Source: Skeletonema tropicum
Taxonomy: Eukaryota; Bacillariophyta; Thalassiosirophyceae; Thalassiosirales; Thalassiosiraceae
Length of the DNA stretch: 64,000 bases
Assembly (NCBI GenBank): GCA_037178625.1
Contig: CM074132.1
Span: 1,612,001-1,676,000, forward strand
Direction: 5' to 3'
Shown here: piece by piece, positions 53,599-62,332 of the stretch
Layout of the letters: each line of letters starts with the position of its first letter
Numbering within the stretch: position 1 is the first letter of the stretch
Translations under genes and position numbers: made by a program
Notes under the pieces: generated by a model
Seen by the model: only the letters and a program-made list of their open reading frames with translations
What the model was told of the DNA's origin: nothing
Databases searched by the model: none

Positions 53599-54963
53599 TT
53601 GATCCAACCTTTCTGGCATGGAGCGACGAAATTTGGGTGTGTTTTCTATCATAATCATCCGGATCCGGATCTCATCCGCATCAATGTTTTCGAGTTTTCA
53701 GCCAGGTCAAGAGCGTCTCTCCGTCATTACAGAGACATTATCGACAGGGCAACTATTGAAAGGGAAACTCGTCGATCCACTGCGTCTAAACCGCATCGTA
53801 CTCGAAAATCCAGGATCATTCACTACCTGAAGTTTTGTGAAATGGTCGATGTTAAGGATCCATGCATGGAATCGGCCCCTCTTGAGGCTCGCCATCTCCT
53901 CCTTGCATGTTATACCGTCCATCTTATCCAAGGCAATACCATCAAGTCTATTCGCATCAAGCACGCTACCCTTCGCGGATATCTCTCTGCTGCGATCGGT
54001 CTTCACAGTAATAGAAATCTACCTGACCCAACGGACCCAATCTTCGTGAAGGAGGACTTGGTCACTCCTCTTCTGCAAGCTGTCAAGTCATACGAATCTG
54101 TCAAGAATCGGAAAGAGACGATTTACGACTCTATGCTAGCCAATATGTTGAAGTTAGTCCGTCTCCAGCAACCTCATTCGTTAGAGTCCTCTATACTGGA
54201 TTGGATTTTGCTTGGCCGCTTCACGGGGGCACGTCGCAGTGAGTGGTGTCAGGACGGTCCAGGCATCGAAATGACCGAACCCACAATTGCTCAGGACACA
54301 CCTCAACCAAAGGCATTTATAGGGGAGGATTTTCGATTCTTTGATAAGTCTGGCCATCGCATTTATAATTTGACTCCGGCTCACGTTACTGTGGTGGACG
54401 GAGTCAAGATTTGTTGGCGTTTTCAAACGAACAAGGACAATGGCCAAGTTATTCCTTACAAACGAGATTATGAACGTCCTTCAGTTTGTCCGGTTCTAGC
54501 AGCATTTCGTATTGCGCTTCGAGCGTTTGCTCTCAACGTCTCTGCTTCTATCCCATTAGCAGTGTACGCAGACCCTTCCTCTCCTACGGGTTATGCCCTT
54601 ATCAGGGCTTCACAAGTGGCGAAATTCATTCGGGGTTCCGCTCAAACAACCTTCAACCTTAGTCCTACCGACAAATCTCTCCTTAACTGGACGTGTCATT
54701 CTATTCGTGTCACGGCAGCGAATATTCTTCACAGGGCCAATATGTCCGATTCCTACATCCAAACCCGCCTTCGCTGGAAAGGCAACACATTCCTGATGTA
54801 TCTCCGCAATTCATTCTACTCGGCAGATCAACATACTGTTGCAATGCAGATATCTAATATCAATCTCCCTCCTCTGCCTACTACGGACGGCAAACGCTAT
54901 CGAGATCCCGAACCTCATGAGCTGGCTTATACCAAACACTCTGCTCTAACCCGAGCGGAATGA
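53599..54963 (+). CDS. Tyrosine recombinase of DIRS/Crypton type
   Basis: 454 codons from a TTG; the frame is open at its 5' side and the first ATG (near 53840) would cut into the N-terminal domain, so expression by frameshift, splicing or as part of a longer polyprotein is likely. A helical SAM-like N-terminal domain spans ~60-190. The catalytic domain shows box I FTGARRSEW (Arg212, Glu215), CHSIRVTAANILHRANMSD (His367, Arg370) and TRLRWKGNTFLMYLRNS with the nucleophile Tyr401; the His-to-Tyr spacing of 34 is normal for the family. These enzymes join circular DNA to chromosomal sites. It lies just 5' of repeat B1, as in PAT/Ngaro elements. Confidence 0.87.
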   Translation: MIQPFWHGATKFGCVFYHNHPDPDLIRINVFEFSARSRASLRHYRDIIDRATIERETRRSTASKPHRTRKSRIIHYLKFCEMVDVKDPCMESAPLEARHLLLACYTVHLIQGNTIKSIRIKHATLRGYLSAAIGLHSNRNLPDPTDPIFVKEDLVTPLLQAVKSYESVKNRKETIYDSMLANMLKLVRLQQPHSLESSILDWILLGRFTGARRSEWCQDGPGIEMTEPTIAQDTPQPKAFIGEDFRFFDKSGHRIYNLTPAHVTVVDGVKICWRFQTNKDNGQVIPYKRDYERPSVCPVLAAFRIALRAFALNVSASIPLAVYADPSSPTGYALIRASQVAKFIRGSAQTTFNLSPTDKSLLNWTCHSIRVTAANILHRANMSDSYIQTRLRWKGNTFLMYLRNSFYSADQHTVAMQISNINLPPLPTTDGKRYRDPEPHELAYTKHSALTRAE

Positions 54964-55098
54964 GGTGCGCTTCTTTTTTTACACCATGTTCCTCTGTGTG
55001 GTCATTTCACGCCTATTCCCTACGTTCATTCGTCGTCTTTGTGTTGACACGAAGTATTCGACATTCTTCACACCTCGTGTCATCACATCTCTCATGGT

Positions 55099-55288
55099 GG
55101 CTGACACTGCCGAATTTACTTCGGCTTTCGAGGCTGGGTCCAAACTTAGAGTAGTTTGTACCTGATTACTAGAGACATCTTTGCATACACATAACGTAGT
55201 CTGCAATAAGCAGCTCTAGTACCTCTTTTTCTAGCGTGACAGACCACACAGGAGGACCAAGGCGCGACGCCGGTTTTCCGCAGGAAAA
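55099..55288 (+). repeat. Split direct repeat B1 (190 bp)
   Basis: Starts GGCTGACACTGCCGAATTTA and ends TTTTCCGCAGGAAAA. B2 (55503-55692) is the same apart from one base (AACTTAGAG versus AACTAAGAG). It starts 136 bp after the recombinase stop. Confidence 0.92.
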
Positions 55289-55486
55289 TCACAGGTAGAC
55301 TTGGCCCGCACGAAATCGGATCTCGTCACACCTGTCTTTCTCCTTCTCTTTCTTCCGGCTTCTCGCATCGCTCTGGTCGTTAGGGACAGACAGAAGGGAT
55401 GTTGAGAGAGAGAGAACAGCCATGGACATTGTTCATCAAGCACCAATATCGTGTAGAACAATCCTATAGCTGTTCATCTTTTTTTT
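55286..55486 (+). repeat. Split direct repeat A2 (~200 bp)
   Basis: Same as A1 at 48381-48581 and abuts B1 directly. Confidence 0.92.
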
Positions 55487-55502
55487 CCCACCCACCCGAC
55501 CC
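55484..55502 (+). repeat. 19-bp motif TTTCCCACCCACCCGACCC, copy 2
   Basis: Spacer between A2 and B2; identical to 3577-3595. It is absent between A1 and the element interior and before B1, so it marks only this junction. Confidence 0.6.
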
Positions 55503-55692
55503 GGCTGACACTGCCGAATTTACTTCGGCTTTCGAGGCTGGGTCCAAACTAAGAGTAGTTTGTACCTGATTACTAGAGACATCTTTGCATACACATAACG
55601 TAGTCTGCAATAAGCAGCTCTAGTACCTCTTTTTCTAGCGTGACAGACCACACAGGAGGACCAAGGCGCGACGCCGGTTTTCCGCAGGAAAA
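55503..55692 (+). repeat. Split direct repeat B2 (190 bp)
   Basis: Second B copy and right end of the inner element; followed by the 171-bp right arm that ends in the outer inverted repeat. Confidence 0.92.
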
Positions 55693-55863
55693 ATCGTCTA
55701 AATTGAGCTGCAAAAAGTCCTTTTTAGCCCGATTTCGGCTAGATTTAGACAAAAATCACGGGAGGATCCTCTAACTAGCCGTCCCCCCGGTTTCTTGGAG
55801 GGGGAAAAGGAGGGGGCATCCCCCTGACATCGGGTAGGCCGCCTCCTTATACCCGAAAGCCTA

Positions 55864-55871
55864 GTGACGGT
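55864..55871 (+). other. Target-site duplication, right (GTGACGGT)
   Basis: Copy of 48311-48318 on the right side of the insertion. About 70 bp that are absent from the other Lhcf units follow before homology resumes at AGATGGATGGTGTGAG (55941). Confidence 0.85.
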
Positions 55872-55987
55872 TGTTGTGGGGCTTTAGGTTATTTCTGTGC
55901 TACACGGTAAACTACTTACGTGTCACTTTGAATTCTGGCCCAGATGGATGGTGTGAGTACCGTAGCATGTCACAAGAGTCGCTATGA

Positions 55988-55993
55988 CACGTG
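55988..55993 (+). promoter_or_regulatory. CACGTG element upstream of Lhcf copy 3
   Basis: The palindrome CACGTG (G-box/E-box core) occurs in GCTATGACACGTGCAAACG, 156 bp before the copy 3 ATG; copy 1 has it at 44111-44116. Copies 2 (46221) and 4 (58114) have CACCTG there. G-box cores bind bZIP/bHLH factors in plants and algae; binding here is inferred only. Confidence 0.4.
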
Positions 55994-56148
55994 CAAACGC
56001 TCCAGCGCATGCGAAGCACGCAACTTGAAGCTTGAAGCCGCAAGATTTGCAGAATTCAAACTTCAGATACTTATCAAACTAACAAGCATTGCTCTGCGTG
56101 CATGCACTTTGCTCATAAATTCAAAACAACAACAACAAAATATCAATC

Positions 56149-56781
56149 ATGAAGTCTGCCATCATCGCTGCCCTTATCGGCTCTGCCGCCGCTTTCGCCC
56201 CTGCCCAAAACAAGGCCGCCACCACCTCCTTGAACGCCTTCGAGGATGAGCTCGGTGCCCAGCCTCCTCTCGGATTCTTCGATCCCTTCGGCATGCTCTC
56301 TGGAGACTGCTCTCAAGAGCGCTTCGACCGTCTTCGTTACGTTGAGATCAAGCATGGACGTATCGCTCAGCTTGCCTTCCTTGGCCAGATCGTCACCCGT
56401 GCCGGAATCCATCTTCCTGGAAACATCGACTACGCTGGGAACTCCTTCGACTCCTTCCCCAACGGTGTTGCCGCCTTGATCGGACCTGATGCCATCCCCT
56501 TCGAGGGACAAGGCCAGATCATCGCCTTCATTGGCTGGTTGGAGATTGCCTTCATGCGTGATGTTCCCGGAACTGGAAATGAGCACGTTGGTGACTTCCG
56601 TAATGGATACATTGACTTCGGCTGGGATGACTTTGATGAAGAGACCAAGCTTCAGAAGCGTGCTATTGAGTTGAACAACGGCCGTGCTGCCATGTTCGGA
56701 ATCCTCGGACTTATGGTCCATGAGGAGATCCAGCCCCTTGGATATGATCCCGATCTTCCCATCATTGGACACCTTCAATAA
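56149..56781 (+). CDS. Lhcf: Fucoxanthin-chlorophyll a/c light-harvesting protein, copy 3
   Basis: Protein sequence the same as copies 1 and 2. The promoter has the CACGTGCAAACG form of copy 1, and its downstream unit has the copy 1 form (CCCAATAGATCA), so copies 3-4 look like a duplicate of the 1-2 pair. It is the first gene to the right of the 7.5-kb insertion and keeps ~210 bp of native upstream sequence. Confidence 0.97.
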   Translation: MKSAIIAALIGSAAAFAPAQNKAATTSLNAFEDELGAQPPLGFFDPFGMLSGDCSQERFDRLRYVEIKHGRIAQLAFLGQIVTRAGIHLPGNIDYAGNSFDSFPNGVAALIGPDAIPFEGQGQIIAFIGWLEIAFMRDVPGTGNEHVGDFRNGYIDFGWDDFDEETKLQKRAIELNNGRAAMFGILGLMVHEEIQPLGYDPDLPIIGHLQ

Positions 56782-58261
56782 ATTGTTTGTTTGATATATT
56801 GTATACAATAATGACCACATGTTGTACATATAGACAGGAGGAACACAACACGCTCGTACGTTTTTTGTGCTTGAGCCGAGTCTTTGGAAGAGGAGGAACT
56901 CAAAGCTAGATAATGTGTGCCTACCATAATAATAAAAGAACCAATTCTCTTCTACACATGATAGAATTATACTTATTGAATATAGATTAGCTGGCTGTAA
57001 GTATTATAGAAGTTTCTTCTTAGTACACAGTGCAAGTGAAACTGACCTACACTCTAGCCTGGTATTGGTATCATTCCATGTGTCTAAGCCACAGGAGTAC
57101 CATGACAGGTACCATACTTTCAAAGCGAGGAAGCATTTTACCTATGTACAATTCCACCTCGCTCACCATTGCATTGATGAAGCTATGCTACTCTATCTTC
57201 AGGAAGAGAACCGACTTCGTCTGCTTCTAATGCACCTCTGCGGCCGCTTCCGGCACTTCCTCTTCGATATTTGATGGAAAAATGAAGCCCGATGACAACG
57301 ATTTCTTTGTTAGCTTTTTTTGTTTTGAGTAGTTTTGAGTAATGCGAGACACCTTATGTCAAGCCAACCGTAGCAATGATGCATTTTGCATCTGGCAAGT
57401 TGATTGTGAAACTCCTCCCTTTGATGATGAGGAAAGTCAACCAACCAAGCTGCCTCTGCAACGCTTGCACGGGTTGAGATTCTATTTCTCTATGATTGTA
57501 CTTTTCAAGCAGCGTTAAGGTAGTAGGTATCTCGGGATCTGTGTTGAACCTACCTGGCTTTTGGTGCCAAGGTCCTGTGTCCTGTGGCTTTGCTCACTGC
57601 TGGCAGCCACTGATTCTTAGACGACTTCACGCACATCACGCAACACAGCCATTAACTCTCACCATTGAACCGTCTACTTATTACCGCCGTGGTGCTGCTA
57701 TGTTGCTTACCTCTGTTGCTTACAATACCACTCCCAATAGATCACAACATTTCTGTGACACCAGAGCGCTGGTTTAGCAACTCATTTGCATCGGCTGCGA
57801 TGATGCACATGCATCATAAATACCTAGTGCTAGTGATAAAAGAAGAGCTGCATTGTATGCTTTTTCGTTGTCAGCAGCTAAGTACTTCTGCAAACCATAG
57901 CAGAAGAGAAACTTACAACCCGAACGAAGGAGGCGGCTATATTATATAAGAGATACCCGCCCGCAACGTTGCGGCATTACTACAACAACTAAGTATTGTG
58001 TGGATTGTGGATAAGTACTTACTTATGTACTGTGGTGGATGACAAATAATCAGCTGTGTGACGTTGAAGATGGATGGTGTGAGTACCGTAGCATGTCACA
58101 AGAGTCGCTATGACACCTGCTCCCGCTCCAGCGCATGCGAAGCACGCAACTTGAAGCTTGAAGCCGCAAGATTTGCAGAATTCAAACTTCAGATATTAAC
58201 AAGCATTGCTCTGCATGCACTTTGCTCATAAATTCAAAACAACAACAACAAAATATCAATC
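56782..58261. repeat. Lhcf intergenic repeat unit 3
   Basis: Matches 44886-46368 except for scattered single-base changes (ACCTATG for ACCTGTG near 57140; GATCACAAC for GATCACGAC near 57741). Contains the palindrome CCGCAACGTTGCGG at 57961-57974 and a TATA-like stretch just before it. Confidence 0.85.
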
Positions 58262-58894
58262 ATGAAGTCTGCCATCATCGCTGCCCTTATCGGCTCTGCC
58301 GCCGCTTTCGCCCCTGCCCAAAACAAGGCCGCCACCACCTCCTTGAACGCCTTCGAGGATGAGCTCGGTGCCCAGCCTCCTCTCGGATTCTTCGATCCCT
58401 TCGGCATGCTCTCTGGAGACTGCTCTCAAGAGCGCTTCGACCGTCTTCGTTACGTTGAGATCAAGCATGGACGTATCGCTCAGCTTGCCTTCCTTGGCCA
58501 GATCGTCACTCGTGCCGGAATCCATCTTCCTGGAAACATCGACTACGCTGGAAACTCCTTCGACTCCTTCCCCAACGGTGTTGCCGCCTTGATCGGACCT
58601 GATGCCATCCCCTTCGAGGGACAAGGCCAGATCATCGCCTTCATTGGCTGGTTGGAGATTGCCTTCATGCGTGATGTTCCCGGAACTGGAAATGAGCACG
58701 TTGGTGACTTCCGTAATGGATACATTGACTTCGGCTGGGATGACTTTGATGAAGAGATCAAGCTTCAGAAGCGTGCTATTGAGTTGAACAACGGCCGTGC
58801 TGCCATGTTCGGAATCCTCGGACTTATGGTCCATGAGGAGATTCAGCCCCTTGGATATGATCCCGATCTTCCCATCATTGGACACCTTCAATAA
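58262..58894 (+). CDS. Lhcf: Fucoxanthin-chlorophyll a/c light-harvesting protein, copy 4
   Basis: Same 210-residue protein with one substitution, Thr166 to Ile (DEEIKLQ), in the loop before helix 3; plus several silent changes (GTCACTCGT, GGAAACTCC, GAGATTCAG). It is the most diverged copy, consistent with its place at the array edge where gene conversion is weaker. All chlorophyll ligands are kept. Downstream similarity to the other units ends near 59110. Confidence 0.97.
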   Translation: MKSAIIAALIGSAAAFAPAQNKAATTSLNAFEDELGAQPPLGFFDPFGMLSGDCSQERFDRLRYVEIKHGRIAQLAFLGQIVTRAGIHLPGNIDYAGNSFDSFPNGVAALIGPDAIPFEGQGQIIAFIGWLEIAFMRDVPGTGNEHVGDFRNGYIDFGWDDFDEEIKLQKRAIELNNGRAAMFGILGLMVHEEIQPLGYDPDLPIIGHLQ

Positions 58895-59237
58895 ATTGTT
58901 TGTTTGATAAATTGTATACAATAATAACCCCATGTTGTACATATAGACAGGAGGAACACAACACGCTCGTACGTTTTTTGTGCTTGAGCCGAGTCTTTGG
59001 AAGAGGAGGAACTCAAAGCTAGATAATGTGTGCCTACCATAATAATAAAAGAACCAATTCTCTTCTACACATGATAGAATTATACTTATTGAATATAGAT
59101 TAGCTGGCTGTGTGATATAGTAGTTTCTTTCTACAGTTCAAGTCATAACAAATCTTTACTCTAGCCTCGTGTATCATTCTGTGCAAGTCAGCAGAGTTTG
59201 ATTGTGCTTTTAGCATGACAGGTATGATATCTTCAAA

Positions 59238-59810
59238 TCATGCTTTATTTTGAGATTCTTCAAATTTAGCAATTCTTTTCGCCTGCTCCCCCATCTTTAA
59301 TTTGTCTAATTTGAACGCCGTGCAAGATAGTCCATCAAACGCAATAGACACATCTCTTTCCCCGTCTTGATCCTTTGCAGATTGATCCTCTTCTTCCTTC
59401 TTCTTGACTAATTCATCTTCTGCAAAATAATGAACAAACATATCATTCCCAAACAATTCATTTTCCTCCAAAGTATGAAATCTCACATGAACTGCCAAGT
59501 GTTCATCCACAAACTCGGCACAGCAACAGGTAGGGTCCACATCACACTTCTCCCACGTTTCAATGACCGTGCCGGATAATCCTCGCAGGTTCTTTCCAGC
59601 CTTGAGTACATCGTCTATGACGGTGACGGTGTCTCCTACTGAGAATGACGTCACGCTGGAATGGTCTACCATGTGGAGTGGTGGTTGTGTGTTACGGTAG
59701 TGACCACTGATTGTGACATGACTTTGAGAGCTGGAGAGGAAGCCATTGGAGAGTTGCAGAGTGGCCATACATAGAAGCACGAGGCAGGGAACAACGGAGG
59801 AGATCATCAT
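59238..59810 (-). CDS. Plastid-type presequence protein with an SH3-like (FTR variable-chain-like) domain
   Basis: 190 residues. Residues 1-24 (SSVVPCLVLLCMATLQLSNG) are a signal peptide followed by Phe, as in diatom plastid import. Residues ~55-135 read FSVGDTVTVIDDVLKAGKNL, GLSGTVIETWEKCDVDPTCC, LAVHVRFHTL and MFVHYFAEDELV: an SH3-like barrel whose start (VGD.V.V...) and end (V.F......HF.EdEL) resemble the variable chain of ferredoxin:thioredoxin reductase and related proteins. A Cys trio (CCC, with a fourth nearby) could bind metal or be redox-active. The acidic/Lys-rich tail is low-complexity. Head-to-head with the FAD oxidoreductase gene, 356 bp apart. Confidence 0.65.
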   Translation of the reverse strand: MMISSVVPCLVLLCMATLQLSNGFLSSSQSHVTISGHYRNTQPPLHMVDHSSVTSFSVGDTVTVIDDVLKAGKNLRGLSGTVIETWEKCDVDPTCCCAEFVDEHLAVHVRFHTLEENELFGNDMFVHYFAEDELVKKKEEEDQSAKDQDGERDVSIAFDGLSCTAFKLDKLKMGEQAKRIAKFEESQNKA

Positions 59811-60166
59811 GAACTACATTGGAGCACTGACGATATATAGGAGTATTCTGTAGCACTATCTACCACGGAGAAACTGAGCTGAGAGCGAGGTCGATTTTTT
59901 GGCCAAATTTTATTCCAAAAAAAAATACAAAAAGATGGTCTATGTATGGACGGACGGAGCCCCTGTAGGATAGTACTAATTCCTGTGTGACTTCGTTGTC
60001 ATATCATCAGCTATCCGGTATTGAAAAGTCCGCGAACTATCCTCCTCTTGATTGGCGCAAAGCCGCTGCATGCACGCAACCCGCAACGAAAGAACTCAAT
60101 CGATACGAACACACTTGGCAGTTGGCAGCACATCATTACTATGCTGAATGCTACGAATGAATAACA

Positions 60167-62332
60167 ATGATCTCGTCTAGAATAATATCCAGTACTTCTT
60201 CAGCAGCAGCTCGCCGATCAGCACTGCAGGCTGCGAAACAACAACACCTCTCCACAAAGCCATCATCATCGGCCTCCACATCAAAATTATCCACCGCTGC
60301 AGCCGTCTCAGTAGTATGCTCCCTATTCCTTCTCAGTGATCCAATAATATCATCTGCATTATTTACCAACAACGACAGTGATGATGTCAATAATTCCTAT
60401 TGGGCAAGGGATCTCCAGCATGAGATGATGAAAGGAGGACATCAGAGTGCCCAGCAGCAGCAGCAGCAGCAAAAGTCTTGGACTGGAAGTCAATTACGAA
60501 ATGCGCACAAGTTCTACAGCAGTGGCAATGGTGACCAATCCACATCTCAACAGGGCGGTGATCATGATGGCAACACGCCAACAACCAATAGCGTTACTGA
60601 TCTGCCAAAACAAGCAAGAATTGTAATTGTCGGGGGAGGATTTGCAGGGTTACATACTGCTTTGGCATTGGCAGAGAAAATGTCCGTATTGAATAACGGT
60701 CGTAGTGGTATTGTTGATGATGGTAGCGTGATATTGCCACCGGAGAATGAATGCCTGCAATCGAGGCGTAGTACCAACAGCTGGAATCAGTGGCCAAGAT
60801 GGCCATTCGTCACGAAGAAGAAATCAAGCACTATCCACAACAATAACCGCAATCAAAGAAGCTATGATACAAACTATGAAATTATCATACTGGAAGCCAA
60901 TCAAATAGGCGTCGGATCATCCGGAGGTGCCAAAGGACTCGTCGTTCCCGGCTTCCAAGTCCCCCTGGAAGATTTGGAAGAGGGTGCCATTGACAATGAC
61001 AGTAGTGATAAGCACTGTTGGACTGTACCATCACTACTTTACAAACTCGAATCTATTCTGCCTAGTAGGCAAACCGAGTCGCATCATCATCATCCACGAT
61101 ATACCAAGGATGTAGTTCAGGAGATGTACAAGTTGAGTTATATTGCGTTGGATAGATTGCGGTCGATTGTAAAGTTGTATGAGATTGATTGTGATTGGGT
61201 CGAATCGGGTGCTGTGGAGGGGAGTATTCATCCTATGGAAGAGGACAATGAAGAGGAGGAGGATGAAGAGGAGTGTGATGGTTGTCGTATTTTGAGTGGG
61301 GAGGAGGTGAATGAAATGATGGGTAGATCTTCCATTGAGGGTAGTAATGATTTGTATCGGTGGGGAGAGTATGACCCAGGCTGCGCAGCTGTAAACCCAT
61401 TGAAGCTGACGATTGGTTTGGCTGATGCGTTGGAACGATGGGGAGTACGAATTTATGAACATACCAGATTGATGAGGTTGGAAAAGACAGAAGATGCTGT
61501 GACTGAGGAAAGAAGCTCAAAAATCAGTGGAGGGAAGTACACACTCACTACAAACGACGGAAGCACAATACACTGTGATCATGTGGTTCTGTGTACCGGC
61601 GCCGATACTTTATCCAGTGATGTATCACGTCGTTTAGAGCAGTCCTTTATCCCAATATATACTTGGATGGCTGCCACAGAGCCATTGTATGACGAGTGTC
61701 CGTTGAAGGACAAGGTCGACAACAACATCTGTGACAATGAGAAATGTCAGCAGGTGAAACGCCCCGCTCCAATGTGTGGAGATGATCACATCTCTCTCAA
61801 CTATTGGAGAAACAATCATAAAGACGAAGGGCGTTTACTCTTTGGTTCGTTGGCTGATACGTTTGCCTTTCCAGATTGGCTAATATCGTGGAGATTGCGG
61901 AATGCCATAACGGAAGTGTATCCTCAACTGAACAATGTTCGTTTTGATAACGTTTGGGGAGGTAAATTGGCATTTGCACCGAACTCTATGCCTTTGATTG
62001 GTCGAGACACAGATTACGATGACATTATCAGTGATGCAACGGAGAAGACTCATTCGTCAAAGAATTTTAGCTCGGGGGTATGGTACGCAACTGGCTTCGC
62101 CGGTCATGGGATTGTACCAACCGCCATGGCTGGAAGTGTACTTGCCAATGCAATTCTAGAGATTCCTGATCAGCAACAGTGGAAGCTTTTTCAGACATAC
62201 TTTCCCCCATCGTTATTTAATGGATACCCTTATTCTCGGTTAGGTGCTGGTATGGTATTATCAATTTACAACGTGTGGGATTGGGCCGGAAAGAAGGGAA
62301 TTCCTCTACCAGCATTGCCCAAGCTTTGGTAG
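60167..62332 (+). CDS. FAD-dependent oxidoreductase, DAO (D-amino-acid oxidase-like) family
   Basis: 721 residues, intronless. A Ser/Ala-rich basic N-terminus (RIISSTSSAAARRSALQAA) looks like an organelle presequence; a hydrophobic run follows at ~46-60. The FAD-binding fold is ARIVIVGGGFAGLHTALALAE (~149-168; written here as VIVGGGFAGLHTALALAE), with EIIILEANQIGVGSSGGAKG (~243-262) as the second FAD segment and VWYATGFAGHGIVPTAMAG (~639) as the C-terminal flavin-contacting motif. Order and spacing fit the DAO superfamily (glycine/sarcosine/gamma-glutamylputrescine oxidases), lengthened by Gln-rich, His-rich and Glu-rich insertions. Substrate unknown. The divergent SH3-like gene shares its upstream region. 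Confidence 0.85.
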   Translation: MISSRIISSTSSAAARRSALQAAKQQHLSTKPSSSASTSKLSTAAAVSVVCSLFLLSDPIISSALFTNNDSDDVNNSYWARDLQHEMMKGGHQSAQQQQQQQKSWTGSQLRNAHKFYSSGNGDQSTSQQGGDHDGNTPTTNSVTDLPKQARIVIVGGGFAGLHTALALAEKMSVLNNGRSGIVDDGSVILPPENECLQSRRSTNSWNQWPRWPFVTKKKSSTIHNNNRNQRSYDTNYEIIILEANQIGVGSSGGAKGLVVPGFQVPLEDLEEGAIDNDSSDKHCWTVPSLLYKLESILPSRQTESHHHHPRYTKDVVQEMYKLSYIALDRLRSIVKLYEIDCDWVESGAVEGSIHPMEEDNEEEEDEEECDGCRILSGEEVNEMMGRSSIEGSNDLYRWGEYDPGCAAVNPLKLTIGLADALERWGVRIYEHTRLMRLEKTEDAVTEERSSKISGGKYTLTTNDGSTIHCDHVVLCTGADTLSSDVSRRLEQSFIPIYTWMAATEPLYDECPLKDKVDNNICDNEKCQQVKRPAPMCGDDHISLNYWRNNHKDEGRLLFGSLADTFAFPDWLISWRLRNAITEVYPQLNNVRFDNVWGGKLAFAPNSMPLIGRDTDYDDIISDATEKTHSSKNFSSGVWYATGFAGHGIVPTAMAGSVLANAILEIPDQQQWKLFQTYFPPSLFNGYPYSRLGAGMVLSIYNVWDWAGKKGIPLPALPKLW

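Larger units (their letters stand above)
48319..55863. mobile_element. 7.5-kb composite insertion with 15-bp inverted ends in the Lhcf array
   Basis: Perfect terminal inverted repeats TAGGCTTTCGGGTAT at 48319-48333 and 55849-55863, 8-bp target duplication outside. Each end has a G/C hairpin next to it (GGGGGCGCCCCC near 48343; GGGGGCATCCCCC near 55812). The arms outside the inner repeats are 62 bp (48319-48380) and 171 bp (55693-55863); together they would make a 233-bp MITE. Between them lies a tyrosine-recombinase element with split direct repeats. The simplest reading is a retroelement nested in a small DNA transposon, or a larger transposon that transports it. Confidence 0.8.
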
